A DNA stretch of 64,000 bases from the NCBI GenBank assembly GCA_036186865.1, contig AP025041.1:35249598-35313597 (forward strand). The letters are read 5' to 3'. This DNA is from Eustoma russellianum. Its lineage: Eukaryota; Streptophyta; Magnoliopsida; Gentianales; Gentianaceae. Positions 1-10,805 of this stretch are shown here, in pieces. Every line of letters begins with the position of its first letter. Position 1 is the first letter of the stretch. The notes under the pieces are model-generated. The model saw only the letters and a list, made by a program, of their open reading frames with translations. It ran no database searches and was not told the DNA's origin. The position numbers were made by a program, and so were the translations under genes.

Positions 1-1
1 A

Positions 2-732
2 GAGTGGGAAACTAAAGTGGATTTAATTTTTTCGCGAACAAACTATAGTGAATTGCAAAAGGTGAGGTACGCGTCCATTGAATTTTCAGGATATGCATTA
101 AACTGGTGGACTAATCTTTGAAGAAATAGGACTAATACAAGGCAACAACAAGTCAAAACCTGGGAAGAAATGAAATACAAATTAAGGCATAGATTCATTC
201 CAAACAACTACGAAAGTTCCAGTTTTACAACATTGCATAACTTACGACAAGGAACTAAAAGCGTAGACGAATACTACAAAGAATTGGAAATTTTGTTGGA
301 AAGGTCTAACCTACAGGAACCTGAAGAATCAACCAAAGCACGTTTTCTGTATGGGTTAAATCGAGACATAGCCCAAAGGGTTGAACTCCAAACCTAGCTT
401 GATTTGGCATCCATGGTGCATATGGCCGAAAGGATTGAACAATAATGAAAGGTGCGTAGCTCTTCTAATTTCAATTCAAGTCTTCGTATTAATCAATCTT
501 CGTCAAGGTTTCAAAACAGGTCCACATGTAATGGAAACTCTCGCTCTTCAGGAGGGCAAAACCGAGACTCTCCACAGCCTTGGGGGAATTAAACACGTGT
601 GCAGAGAACCCAAAAACCGGATGAATGAGGCAAACAAAACGCCTATACAGGGAGTTCTTCAAACCTTCTAGTGGCTATAGAGATATCAAATGTTATAAAC
701 GTCAAGGACGTGGTCACATAGGAAGAGAATGA
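2..732 (+). pseudogene. gag: Gag pseudogene of element A, ending at a decayed zinc knuckle
   Basis: Retrotransposon Gag capsid region in one main frame (beginning EWETKVDLIF). It shows the capsid C-terminal signature of plant gypsy Gag: a WEEMK segment, a DEYYKELE segment, then ARFLYGLNRDIAQRVEL. Stops fall near 119, 395 and 446 and again before the nucleocapsid. The zinc knuckle (691-732) is damaged: the second Cys is Arg and the last Cys codon is TGA. Gag would form the virus-like particle and package the RNA; this copy cannot make a full protein. The start lies outside the window. Confidence 0.85.
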
Positions 733-743
733 CCTAATAACAA

Positions 744-1676
744 ATGAATCATGCTAGTCAAAGAGACAAATGAATATGTAACTGCATCTGAGTACAAAAC
801 TGAATTTGAGCAAGATAATGAGCTTGAACTTGAAGAAAACTTAGTGAGGAGGATGACTTTGATACCAAAGAATTTTTTATAGTTAGACGATCTTTGAATG
901 CATATCAGAAGATAGATGATCATGAACAACATAGGGAAAACATTTTCCATATTCATTGCATGATAAATGATAAAGTGTGTACTATAATCATTGATTCTGG
1001 TTCTTGTGCAAATGTGTCTAGTGTTGAACTGGTTAGAAAATTGGACTTACCTATGAGTAATCTTCCCCACCCCTACAAACTTGCATCGCTAAATGATTGT
1101 GGTGAAGTTAGCGTAAGTAAGCAAGTCCTGATTTCGTTGAACATTGGTAGTTATAAAAATGAAATTCTGTGTGATGTTGCCCCAATGCATGTTAGCCATA
1201 TCTTACTTGGTAGACCATGGCAATTTGATAGACATGTAGCTATGATGGTTATTTAAACCAATATTCTTTCAAATTGAATGGTAAACTGTTTAAATTACAT
1301 GCACTTCCACCCCGTAAGGTCCACGAAGATCAAAAGCATATGTCTAAGTCCATGGCCCATCCTAAGGTAAAAGAAGCTGAGAAAAAGTTTGTGGATTACA
1401 TGAAATATGAATCCAAAAACCAAGAGAGTAAGAAAAAGGACATAGTGCCCGCAAGTTCAATGGAAAATAGGAAGAAATATGTGTATTTTTGCAAAACAAA
1501 GAGAGGTGACACATGCCCTTTATAATAACCAAACTGTCTTAATCCTCGTCTATAAAGAATGCCTCCTCTCTAGTGATGACTTACCCTCAACCTTAACTAC
1601 CTCTGTGTCATCCCTTATTCAGGAATATGATGTTTTATTCCCTACTGACCCAGCTTGTGAATTACCACCCCTATGA
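744..1676 (+). pseudogene. pol: Aspartic protease pseudogene of element A with acidic linker
   Basis: An acidic linker is followed by a retropepsin-like domain. The active site reads IDSGSCANV with the Asp codon at about 992, and the domain ends with HVSHILLGRPWQFD (about 1191-1230). In an active element this protease would cleave the Gag-Pol precursor. A lysine-rich spacer follows (about 1274-1525) and leads to the conserved lead-in to RT (EYDVLFPTDPACELPPL, ending 1676). The reading frame shifts near 1250 and 1500 and a stop (TGA) occurs at 1674, so the domain is inactive. Confidence 0.85.
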
Positions 1677-2480
1677 GGAATAGAACATCATATAGACTTT
1701 GTTCCAGGAGCTGTCCTCTAAAACAGGCCTGCCTATAGATCCAACCCTGAGGAAACAAAAGAAATCCAAAGACAAGTGGAGGAACTCTTAGCCAATGGAC
1801 AAATTAGGGAAATTTTAAGCCCATCTGCTGTCCCCGTTATCCTAGTGCCCAAGAAAGATGGCACTTGGAGAATGTGCACTGATTGCCGAGCCATAAACAA
1901 GATCACTGTGATGTATAGGTACCCTATGCCTAGGCTGACTGATATGTTGGATATGTTGCATGGTTCTAGGTATTTCACCAAGATTGACCTTAGACAAGGC
2001 TATTTCCAAGTGAGGATAAAGGAGGGAGATGAATGGAAGACATCATTGAAAGCCAAATTTGGGTTCCAGGAGTGGTTAGTGATGCCCTTCGACCTCACCA
2101 ACGTCCCTAGTACCTTTATGCGGTTAATGAATGAAGTCCTCAAATCATTCATATCTGATTTGTAGTCATGTACTTTGATGATATTCTTAGCTATTCCAAA
2201 ACCATTGAGGAGCGCCTTGACCATCTTAGAGCTGTCTTTGAGAAACTCAAACAAGAACTACTCTATGACAACTTCAAGAAGTGTTCCTTTTGCGTAGAAC
2301 GAGTTTTTTTCTTAGGCTTCGTAATCACAGTTATGAAATCGAAGTGGATGAAGAGAAGATTAGATACATTGTTGAATGGCCTACCTCTAAGACTGTAGGA
2401 GAGGTCCGTAGCCCCATGTCCTTGCAAGCTTCTATAGGAGGTTTATAAAACACTTTTCTTACATAGCAGCACCCTCAAAT
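1677..2480 (+). pseudogene. pol: Reverse transcriptase pseudogene of element A
   Basis: Ty3-type RT. Visible in order are the VPKKDGTWRMCTDCRAINKIT finger region, the KIDLRQGYFQVRI block containing the first catalytic Asp, the WLVMPF palm region, and the YFDD active site at about 2171-2182. A frameshift with a TAG just before YFDD (near 2162) separates the two halves, and another break near 2395 precedes the thumb. It would copy element RNA to cDNA in the particle; it is not functional here. Confidence 0.9.
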
Positions 2481-2498
2481 GAAATAGTCAAGAAAGAT

Positions 2499-3190
2499 GT
2501 GCCTTTTCACTGGAAGGAGCAACAACAACGGGCATTTGATGAAATTAAGAAAAGGCTAATCACTGCACCCATTCTTAGGTTACCTAACTTTGAAGAGACC
2601 TTTGAAATTGAGTGTGATGCTAGTGGAGTGAGTATTGGCGCTATCGTTACCCAAGGAAAGAAACTCATAGCCTATTTCAGTGGGAAATTAAAAGGAGCTT
2701 CTTTAAATTATTCCACCTATGATAAAGAACTGTAGGCCGTCGTGAGGTACCTAAAACTTGGCAACACTACCTTCAACCTAAAGAGTTTGTGATCCACACT
2801 GACCATGAAAGTTTGAAATACCTTAAAGAGCAAGGTAATCTAATTAGGAGACATGCCAAGTGGGTAGAGTTTATTGAACAATTCCTATAAGTGATTAAGT
2901 ACAAACAAGGTAAGGATAATGTAGTTGTCGATGCCCTCTCTAGGAGTTACACCTTAGTGACCACCTTATCATCCTGATTTCTAGGCTTTGAATCACTTAA
3001 GGAATCGTATACCACTGACAACAATTTTGGCACAATCTTTGAAGTGTGTCAAGAAGCCCCTTTTGGAAAGTCTTACATGCATGAGGGATTCTTATTTAAG
3101 GAGCATAAGTTGTGCATCCCACAATCATCCATGAGGGAGATGTTATTGTTCGGGAATGATTTCCGTTGGGTTACTTTGTCTTGTATACAT
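2499..3190 (+). pseudogene. pol: RNase H and truncated integrase N-terminus of element A
   Basis: RNase H begins in the segment ending FHWKEQQQRAFDEIKKRL, with the catalytic-region motif IECDASGVSIGAI and later the LNYSTYDKEL and HTDHESLKYL blocks (to about 2960). Stops occur at 2733 and 2888. From about 3000 the tether leading to the integrase zinc-binding domain starts (EAPFGKSYMHEGFLFKEHKLCIPQSS), but it degenerates after about 3150 and the catalytic core is absent. This loss marks the breakpoint with element B. Confidence 0.85.
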
Positions 3191-3519
3191 TTTTTCTGGA
3201 ATACATACTTGGGTATTAGGATCATTGCACAGAGAGCTTTCATTTCAGCCACACTTATATTGCTTCTACTAGCCTAAAAAGCTATCGTTCTTCACTTTTA
3301 ATCTTGTTGCTGTTTGAAGCTCTTAGTCATACTCTGATTTGTGTGTCTTACTTGCATTGTGTGTTGTGTTTATTGATGCATACAAGTGATCCATACTAAT
3401 ACCAGCCTTACACTACAAAAGATTGAATCTCTTTTGACAAGAACATCTTTAAACATCCTTTTGTGTCAGATTTGGCTTAGAGCAAGAAAAAAATTTAGAG
3501 CAAGAATTTTGTTGTTCAA

Positions 3520-3529
3520 NNNNNNNNNN
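3520..3529. other. Assembly gap (10 N)
   Basis: Ten N bases inside the element B leader. In the homologous leader of F the flanking words are separated by a comparable short stretch, so the real gap is probably only a few bases to a few tens of bases. Confidence 0.95.
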
Positions 3530-3784
3530 GTTTCTTGTACTTCAGCCCAAAAAAAAGAGAACCGCAAAGAAAAGAAGGCGTTACAAAAAAATGAGTACAA
3601 AACAGCCTTTTTTTTAAAAAAAGGGCTATTTGAATTGATTTATCCTTGCACCATCAAAACACAAAACTTCCTACAACACCCGTGGCAAAAAAACCCTTTT
3701 ATACACAAATTCTAGACACTTCTTCCTTTATGCATCTTTGACATTGCATACGCGTGATTCATTGAGTCTAAGTGTGGTTAAAGA

Positions 3785-3797
3785 TTGCCCAAGGCAA
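3785..3797 (+). promoter_or_regulatory. Conserved leader inverted repeat (element B)
   Basis: TTGCCCAAGGCAA, a 5-bp stem with 3-base loop, followed by CCCCTTAG. Versions of this motif occur at the same place in the leaders of C, E, F and K, with a decayed trace in D. A role in RNA dimerisation or packaging is an inference from its position and conservation. Confidence 0.5.
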
Positions 3798-4197
3798 CCC
3801 CTTAGCAATTCTTTGTCTCTGCCTTTTACATCACATTTGGTTTCATACTTTCCCTGAATCTTAGAGTTTATCCAAGTTTGTTGTGTCTTTGTCCATTCTT
3901 ACTTTGGTGATACTAATTTTGAAGATTGTGTAAGCTGTTGAAGACCTCCACGCTGTTGCTCATCTTGGTTGATTCTAGCCCACGATTGGATTAGAGGCAC
4001 AAGAAAAGAGAGGTAAAAGGCTTGTAAGGGTTTGTAAGGACATAACAAGGGGAGGTAAAAGCCTTGAGTGTCAAAAATATGAGTAAGAAAGGATAAGCAC
4101 AAATTGAAATTCTCTCTACACTAATGTGACAAAGCTTACTTAGTCTTTTTGTTAGTTTTCCTTTTCTTCGTTTTCTTTTGATTTTGTTTCAGGTTAG

Positions 4198-5549
4198 ATG
4201 GATGATATGCCGTTTAGGGATTCTGATACTCCCCCACCTTTGGAGGATATGAGGAATCTTGTAACAGAGGAGCACATACTCGGAGTGCTTAGAAGAATTA
4301 TCCAAAGGTTAGCCCTATTAGAGGCTGAAAGGTCTAACCCCCGCCCCTAAACATCTGAACCCGGAACCATAGAAGGAAGTGGCTCCATGGTTAGAAATAT
4401 GGCTATCCAATTCGAGGGTCAAAGTTGTGTTCCAGCTGATCCACCACGGAAAGCCGTTTACGGTCAAATGATGGGGCAAAGAGGACGAGGCAGAGGAGGC
4501 CTACAACACGCCCCAGTGTACATGCCACCATTAGAAGAGAGGTATCCCAAGGATGACCCACATATGCATGATGGTCAATGGGGAAGAGATTATGAGGAAC
4601 GGTTTGATGTTGAAAACCATAGCTTTTAATGCCATAACCGTGGCTATGATGTACCTAATCAAGGGTACAATCCTCGACACAATCAGCATGATAATGATTC
4701 CCATAAGATCAAGATGAACATTCCTCCATTTAAGGGCCAAAGTGATCCCAAAGCATACCTCGAATGGGAAAAAAAGGTAGAACTCATTACTCTTGTACTT
4801 CATTTTCTGAACTAAATAAAGTGTGTTTTGTAGCCATTGAGTTTACAGGATATGCACTTCTTTGTGTGATCAAATTCTAAGTTCCAGAAGAAGGAGTGGA
4901 GAAGGACCCATTTCGAACATGGGAGGAGATGAAAAGCAAAATGAGAAAAAGGTTTGTGCCTCAATTTCATGAAAAAACTATGATTCAAAAACTAACCCAA
5001 CTCAAGCACGGAAATAGAACTATTGATGAGTACTATAAAGAAATGGAGTTGCTGATGATGAGAACACAGATTGATGAATGAGAAGATGCTGCCATGACAA
5101 GGTTTCTAGAAGGATTGAACAAAGAAATTGCCCTTCTTGTGGAGTTGCAATCTTGTGCAACCTTAGCATCAATGGTACACTTGGCAGAAAAAGTTGGAAA
5201 GACAGTTGAGGAGGCCTTCCACACAAGGTAATATCCGCCCTATACCCAACCCATGAACAAGTTTAGCACTCAACATAATCCACTGTTTACACGATCAAGC
5301 CAAGCTACACACCGTCCACTGCCACCATTTCAGGGTTGTGTACAGCAACCACTACACTGTCCACCTCAGCAACAAGATCATACACCACAATCTCCCTCCC
5401 GAATCGACAAAGGCAAACAAAAAGTTGGTGAACAAACTCAATGTAAATCTTCTAACTCTTCTAGTAGATCTAGGGACATTAAATGCATTAAATGTCAAGG
5501 TTTAGGTCATATTGCATCTGAATGTCCTAATATTAAACGTATCATGTAA
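4198..5549 (+). pseudogene. gag: Gag pseudogene of element B
   Basis: Starts at ATG 4198 (MDDMPFRDSD), immediately after the predicted acceptor. In order: an N-terminal helical segment (LEDMRNLVTEEHILGVL), a Gly/Arg-rich stretch (GQRGRGRGG, about 4470-4500), the capsid core (KIKMNIPPFKGQSDP to DEYYKEMELL), and a CCHC zinc knuckle at 5484-5525 (CIKCQGLGHIASEC) with all four ligands present. Stops at 4348 and 4627 and frameshifts between 4780 and 5250 break it. Gag would build the particle and bind RNA. Confidence 0.9.
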
Positions 5550-6310
5550 TAGTGGAGAGTGGAGAATATTATTCTGATTCTGAGCATGAAGAGGAAGAGC
5601 ATGTTGACGCGGGAGTAGAAGAGAATGAGGCTGAGGAATGCACTATTGAGGAAGAACTTGCATCTAGTGAGCTTTTAGTTTTTAAGAGATAACATAACGC
5701 ACAAACTAAAGTAGACGAACATGAACAAGAGAGGGAGAACATACTTCATACACATTGCATGGTAAAAGGAAAAGTGTGCACCATGATTGTAGATGCAGGA
5801 TCTTGTACTAATGTTGCTAGTGTAGAATTAGTTCGAAAACTTGACTTACCCATTACTAAACATCCACGACCTTATAATTTGACACGGCTTAACGACTGTG
5901 GTGAAATTAAAGTGAGTAAGCAAGTCTTGGTTTCATTGTCCATAGGTAATTATAAGGATGACATTCTTTGTGACATTGCACCCATACATGCTAGTCATAT
6001 TCTCTTGGGACGAGCATGACAATTTGATAGAAGAGTCATTCATGATGGTTACCTTAATACATATTCATTTAAGATGTATAATAAGACGTATAGATTGTGT
6101 GCATTGCCCCCACACAAAGTCTATGAGGATTAAAAACGCCTTGCACAAAAGCGTTCAGATCTTACTGAAAGAGAGGCTGAAAAGAAGTTTCTTGAAAGCC
6201 TCAAGCAAGAAAAGACTTGGCTTAGTTCCCGTAAGGGCATGGCCAAGGAGGGGACAACAAAGGAGGGTTCGTCCAAGGCTGAATCTTCAGCGAAGAAAAA
6301 CTTAATCAAG
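5550..6310 (+). pseudogene. pol: Acidic linker and aspartic protease pseudogene of element B
   Basis: A Glu-rich linker (about 5560-5690) precedes a retropepsin domain. The active site reads IVDAGSCTN (Asp-Ala-Gly rather than the Asp-Ser-Gly of A and E), and the domain ends in HASHILLGRA. The normally following Pro-Trp is altered and a stop appears at 6017. A Lys-rich spacer follows to about 6310. The domain would process the polyprotein; it is inactive here. Confidence 0.85.
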
Positions 6311-7362
6311 CAAGAAAAAAAGCATGCATCCTTTGCTAGTCACTCTGAGGTTTCACATGCTTTATATGATCACAAGACTGTTTATATGATGCTTTACAAA
6401 GAATCATTGTTTTCTGTGAGTGACTTACAATCCACATTGCCTAGTGGAGTTGTATCTTTTCTTGAAAAGTTTTCAGATTTGTTCCCTGAGGAGGAACCTA
6501 CTGGATTGCCACCTTTGCGCGGGATAGAGCACCAAGTAGATTTCATACTCGGTGCTACATTGCCTAACGGACCAGCCTATAGGGCAAATCCCGAGGAGAC
6601 AAAGGAGATCCAACGCCAAGTAGAGGAGCTACTAGCCAAGGGTAAGGAGAGAGAGAGCATAAGCCCATGTGCTGTACCAGTGATTGTCGTGCCCAAAAAG
6701 GATGACTCATGGAGAATGTTCACTCATTGTCGCGGCATTTATAAGATCATGGTAAAGTATCAGTACCTTATTCCTAAAATCGATGGCATGTTATACGAAT
6801 TGCATGGAGCTAAATACTTTACTAAAATTGATTTGAAAAGTGGGTACCTTCAAGTGCGCATCAAAGAGGGAGATGAATGGAATTCTGTATTTTAGACTAA
6901 GTTTGGTTTGTATGAGTGGTTAGTAATGCCTTTTGGTTTAACTAATGCACCTAGTACATTCATGAGGTTAATGAACGAAGTCTTACGTGCATTCATTGGA
7001 AAGTTTGTTGTTGTCTATTTCGATGATATCTTGATATATTCTACGACTTTGCATGACCATATAGGACACTTAAGAGCTGTGTTTGAGACTTTACAAAGAG
7101 AACAACTATATGCTAATTTTAAAAAGTGTTCCTTTTGCTTGAACAAGGTGATATTCTTAGCATATATTGTTAGTGCAAAGGGTATTGAAATGGACCAAGA
7201 AAAGGTGACATCAATCCTTGAGCGGCCTATCCCTAATACAGTTGGCAAAGTTAGAAGTTTTCATGGCTTAACTAGCTTTTATAGGCTGTTTGTTAAGAAT
7301 TTTTCATCTATTGCAGCACCTTTAAATAAGATTGTAAAGGAAGATGTTGGATTTCATTGGGG
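6239..7362 (+). pseudogene. pol: Reverse transcriptase pseudogene of element B
   Basis: One reading frame runs through the whole RT, interrupted only by TAG at 6893. Visible are the lead-in DLFPEEEPTGLPPLRGIEHQ, the finger region PVIVVPKKDDSWRM, KIDLKSGYLQVRI with the first catalytic Asp, WLVMPFGLTNAPSTF, the YFDD active site at 7015-7026, and the thumb and connection to FYRLFVKNFSSIAAPL. A run of six G at about 7363 then shifts the frame into RNase H. Compared with the other copies, this RT has very few lesions. Confidence 0.92.
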
Positions 7363-9201
7363 GGGGAACAACAATTGGTATTTAATGAGCTTAAAAGAAG
7401 ATTAACTACATCACCTATTCTTAAACTACCTAGCTTTGAAGAAACATTTGAGATTGAATGTGACGCTAGTGGTGTAGGCATTGGAGCCGTGTTAACACAA
7501 GCTAAACGTCCCATTGCATACTTCAGTGAGAAATTAAAAGGTGCCCAATTGAATTATTCCACATATGATAAAGAGATGTATGCATTGGTAAGATCTTTGC
7601 AAACTTAGCTGCATTACTTACAATATACGGAATTTGTGATTCACACAGATCATGAATCCCTTAAGTATCTTAAAAGCCAACGTGAGTTGAGCAAAAGACA
7701 TGTTAAGTGGGTAGAATTCATTGAACAATTTCCTTATGTGATTAATTGTAAGCAAGGAAAAGATAACGCAGTAGTTGATGCACTGTCTAGGAGGTATTCC
7801 TTGGTTACTACATTGTCTTCTCGTTTGCTTGGATTTGAATCAATTAAGGACTTATACGCTAGTGATCATGATTTCCATTCTATCTATGCAGCATGTGTTG
7901 AATCATCTTTTGGTAAGTTCTACATTCGTGATGGATTCTTGTTTAGGGAAGGTATGTTGTGCATACCACATACATCTTTGCGTGAATTGCTTGTTAAGGA
8001 GGCACTTGGAGGTGGCCTTATGGGTCACTTTGGTGTCTTTAAGACTTTAGAGGCATTGCATGAGCATTTCTTCTGTCCCCAGATGCGTGCAATTGTAGAA
8101 AAGATTTGTGCTCATGGCATTACATGTAAGCAGCCAAAGTCTAAGTTGCATCCACATGGTTTATATCATCCACTACCCGTACCCTTTTCACCTTGGGTTG
8201 ATGTTACTATGGATTTTATTCTAGGACTGTCTAGATCACAGACGGGTATGGATAATGTCTTTGTTGTTGTGGATCGTTTCTCTAAGATGGCTCCCTTCAT
8301 ATAATGCAGAAAAGTTGATGATGCATCCCATGTGGCTGATTTGTTCTTTAAGGAAGTTGTTCGTTTGCATGGTATGCCTAGAACTATTGTTAGTGATGGG
8401 GATACAAAATTTTTGAGTCATTTTTGGCGTGTCCTTGGGGATAAGTTGGATACTACACTCTTATTTTCTACTACTGCTCATCCACAGACTGACGGTCAAA
8501 CCGAAGTAGTAAATAGGCCGTTATCTCAACTTTTATGTTCACTAATTTAGAAGAACTTAAAGAATTGGGCAGATTGTTTGCCACATATTGAGTTTGCATA
8601 TAATAGGAGTGTGTATAGTGGTACTTTGTATTCTCCTTTTGAGATTGTTTATGGCTTCATTCCCCTTTCTCCACTTGATTTATTTCCTATACCTACAAAT
8701 GAAAAAATAAGCCTAGATGGTAAGGAAAAGGCTGAATTAGTGAAGAAGGTACATGCCAAAGTGATATTACAAATTGAAAAGAAGAACAAGAAATATGCTA
8801 AGCAAGCCAACAAAGGAAGGAAGAGAATTGTCTTTGAGTCAGGAGACTTAGTATGGTTACACTTGCGCAAAGAGCGGTTTCCTAATGAGAGGAAATCCAA
8901 GTTGATGCAGAGAGGTGATGGTCCTTTGAAGGTGCTTGAGAGGATCAATGACAATGCCTGCGTCATTGACCTCCCGCAAGGTAAGTATGGTTCTGTCTCG
9001 AATACTTTTAATGTTTCTGATCTATCTCCTTTTAATGATGCTTTAGAGTCGAGGCCGAATCCTTTTATGGAGCGGGGGAATGATGAATTACAGGTGCCAG
9101 GCGGCAACAAAGGCGAGGCAAGTCTAGGTCAAGTGACAAGAAGTATGACAAAGAGTTTGAGCCAAGAAGTTGATGCATTCTTGTTCAGACAAGAAGTATG
9201 A
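7357..9201 (+). pseudogene. pol: RNase H and integrase pseudogene of element B
   Basis: A single frame with stops only at 7606, 8302 and 8548. RNase H covers about 7357-7800 (IECDASGVGIGAVL, TYDKEMYALV, HTDHESLKYL, DALSRRYSL). The integrase zinc-binding region follows (GGGLMGHFGVFKTL to CAHGITCKQPKS; the expected Cys before AHGITC is retained). The DDE core has its first Asp in the MDFILGLSRS region, the second in IVSDGDTKFL, and Glu in DGQTEVVN. The C-terminal part has the GPF/Y-type module (RGDGPLKVLERI, FNVSDLSPF) and a tail GQVTRSMTKSLSQEVDAFL whose codons lie inside the 3' LTR (from 9081). Confidence 0.92.
9069..9080 (+). promoter_or_regulatory. Polypurine tract of element B
   Basis: GGAGCGGGGGAA directly before the LTR start TGATGA. 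It would prime plus-strand synthesis. The tract is also coding, lying within the polyprotein C-terminus. Confidence 0.75.
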
Positions 9202-10482
9202 CAAAGAGTTCAATCCTGTAAACAAAGAGTGTAGCTGGGTTCACTTACTTGAGCCCAATCTTTGAGCTTTTATGTATTGTAACATATATGAGTCGTTTTA
9301 TTATTCTTTCATTCCTTGGGTCGTTTGCTTAAAGTTTCTTGTTTGTAATGGTTGTTCTTTCAGACTTGCATGACCAAACCTTGAGTCTGTTGTTTATTAT
9401 GTTTCTATGTTTATTATTATTATTTTAAGGACTTTTAAGGTTGTTGGAGACGTTTGAAGACCAAAGGAGTTGAAGAGAAGCAAGCCCATTTCAGAATGTA
9501 ATTTTCTGGCAGGACCAGTTTTCGTAAAATACCCGTATCTCTTCAACCAAAAGGGAAAATCAAGTGATTCAAGTTTCATTGGAAAGCCAACACAAAGATC
9601 TAGCACATTTATGATTTAAAAATTTCCAAGATCTGTCGTTATAATGGCCAAAAACAGCATTGAATTTCAAGTACTGTTTCTGCCAAATTCTATGACACAT
9701 GTTTAGTAACTTGGACTTATCTCAACAATGGGTAGGCCAAATTTAGAGAACTGCATATTTTTATTTTTATACACTCAATGGGCTACAATCCACTAAGAGG
9801 AGTCAACGCCTAATTCGAGCTACAACTGATCCAAAAACAGGCCACCAGTCATACAAGTGTTCAGGAGTCCATACTGAAAACATTCAGGACACCCAAATTT
9901 TGGAGGACCATATCTAACTCATACCATTTCCAAATTAGGTGATTCAAAAGCCCAAATTCAATTTTAGATCTTGATACAATTCCCAAGAAGGGATAAAGAC
10001 CATAATCGGCTTCTATAAGGGGTGAAACCGTTTGCCAACAGATTGCGTATTTTCAGCCTTTTTTTGTAGCCTTTTGACTAGCCTTTTCTTTAACTTTGTA
10101 GACTAGACTTTTTTTAGTCTTCTTGGTCCTATTTAAAGGGGGCATGGATGTCCATATAGATAGAAAAAAGTTGGAGAATTGTTCAAAGTTAGAACCCAAT
10201 AAAGGTGTGAGCAAAGTTGAGTGTTTTCTTTGTTTCTTTGAAGATCAAAGTTAGAACCCAATAATGGTGTGAGCAACATTGTGGGGGATATCCAAAATCA
10301 AAGGTGTGGCCGCACAAGAGGGTGCAAACTTGCTTGGAAAACGGGTAACTTTTGAAGGAGGAAAGCTCAAACAAAAACCTTGGTGATCAACGGCTAGGAG
10401 GGAGTTAAACTCTTGCCTATAACTGTTAAGGATCCAAGTGTTAAAGGAGACGATCCGTACAAGGCATGACTACCGCGCATCA
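9081..10482 (+). repeat. 3' LTR of element B
   Basis: About 1402 bp, starting TGATGA after the polypurine tract and ending GCGCATCA. It matches, in reverse orientation, the LTR of element L (60613-62052) along its length, including the TATA region. The first 120 bp or so encode the polyprotein tail. The flanking TAATG at 10483 cannot be checked as a target duplication because the 5' LTR is missing. Confidence 0.85.
10130..10138 (+). promoter_or_regulatory. TATA-like box in element B LTR
   Basis: TATTTAAAG, conserved in the element L LTR (reverse strand, 61004-61012). It probably directs transcription from the LTR. Confidence 0.5.
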
Positions 10483-10805
10483 TAATGTTGCCATTTTTGC
10501 AATGTTCTTACTAAAGCATAAAGTTCTTTGTCATAAGTTGAATAATTCAATGAAGCTCCTTTCAACTTTTCACCAAAGTAAGCTATTGGTCTCTTTCCTT
10601 GGTTTAACATAGCTCCAATGCCAACTCCACTCGCATCACACTCTACTTCAAATGTTTCATCAAATTTTGATAACCTAACAATGGATGTTGTGGTCAATCG
10701 TCTCTTAAGCTCATCAAAGGCCTTTTGTTGGGCTTCTCCCCACTGGAAACTAACATCCGTTTTCACTAATTCATTTAAGGGTGCAGCAATGGCTGAGAAT
10801 CTTTA
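10483..10805 (-). pseudogene. pol: Truncated RNase H of element C
   Basis: Reads VSFQWGEAQQKAFDELKRRL, then VECDASGVGIGAML with the first catalytic Asp, then YFGEKLKGASLNYSTYDKELYALVRTLQKWQHY, where it ends exactly at the LTR of B. The last three residues of the open frame come from the B LTR. The missing part holds the remaining RNase H residues. Upstream it joins the RT with a stop at about 10806. Confidence 0.88.

Larger units (their letters stand above)
1..3195 (+). mobile_element. Element A: Ty3/gypsy retrotransposon, truncated at both ends
   Basis: Remnant of an autonomous gypsy element reading gag, zinc knuckle, protease, RT, RNase H and the start of integrase in the canonical Ty3 order. 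The 5' end lies outside the window. The 3' end stops inside the integrase zinc-binding region near 3165-3200, where the sequence changes to the leader of element B. Its Gag and protease wording resembles element E (Asp-Ser-Gly active site, LLGRPW motif), so A and E probably belong to one family. Many in-frame stops show it is dead. The exact 3' boundary is uncertain by a few tens of bases. Confidence 0.85.
3196..4197 (+). promoter_or_regulatory. Untranslated leader of element B with predicted 3' splice site
   Basis: Non-coding leader upstream of gag, shared in order with elements F, C and E. It ends with a long pyrimidine-rich stretch and TTTCAG (AG at 4191-4192), six bases before the gag ATG. 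The same arrangement occurs before the first ATG in C, D, E, F and K, which suggests a conserved acceptor. A ten-N assembly gap lies at 3520-3529. Splicing itself is inferred. Confidence 0.6.
3196..10482 (+). mobile_element. Element B: Ty3/gypsy retrotransposon lacking its 5' LTR
   Basis: Contains leader, gag, protease, RT, RNase H, integrase and a complete 3' LTR. Its leader is colinear with that of element F (compare 3200-4195 with the reverse of about 54415-55440), but the outer leader, PBS and 5' LTR present in F are absent, so B was truncated at about 3195, possibly by recombination with A. The pol region is the best preserved in the window. The LTR is followed directly by the RNase H sequence of element C, so B abuts C at 10482/10483. 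Confidence 0.88.

Noticed and set aside
8649..9110. 153-residue open frame on the minus strand
   Set aside because: It is antisense to the integrase C-terminal domain of element B, whose motifs are clear on the plus strand.
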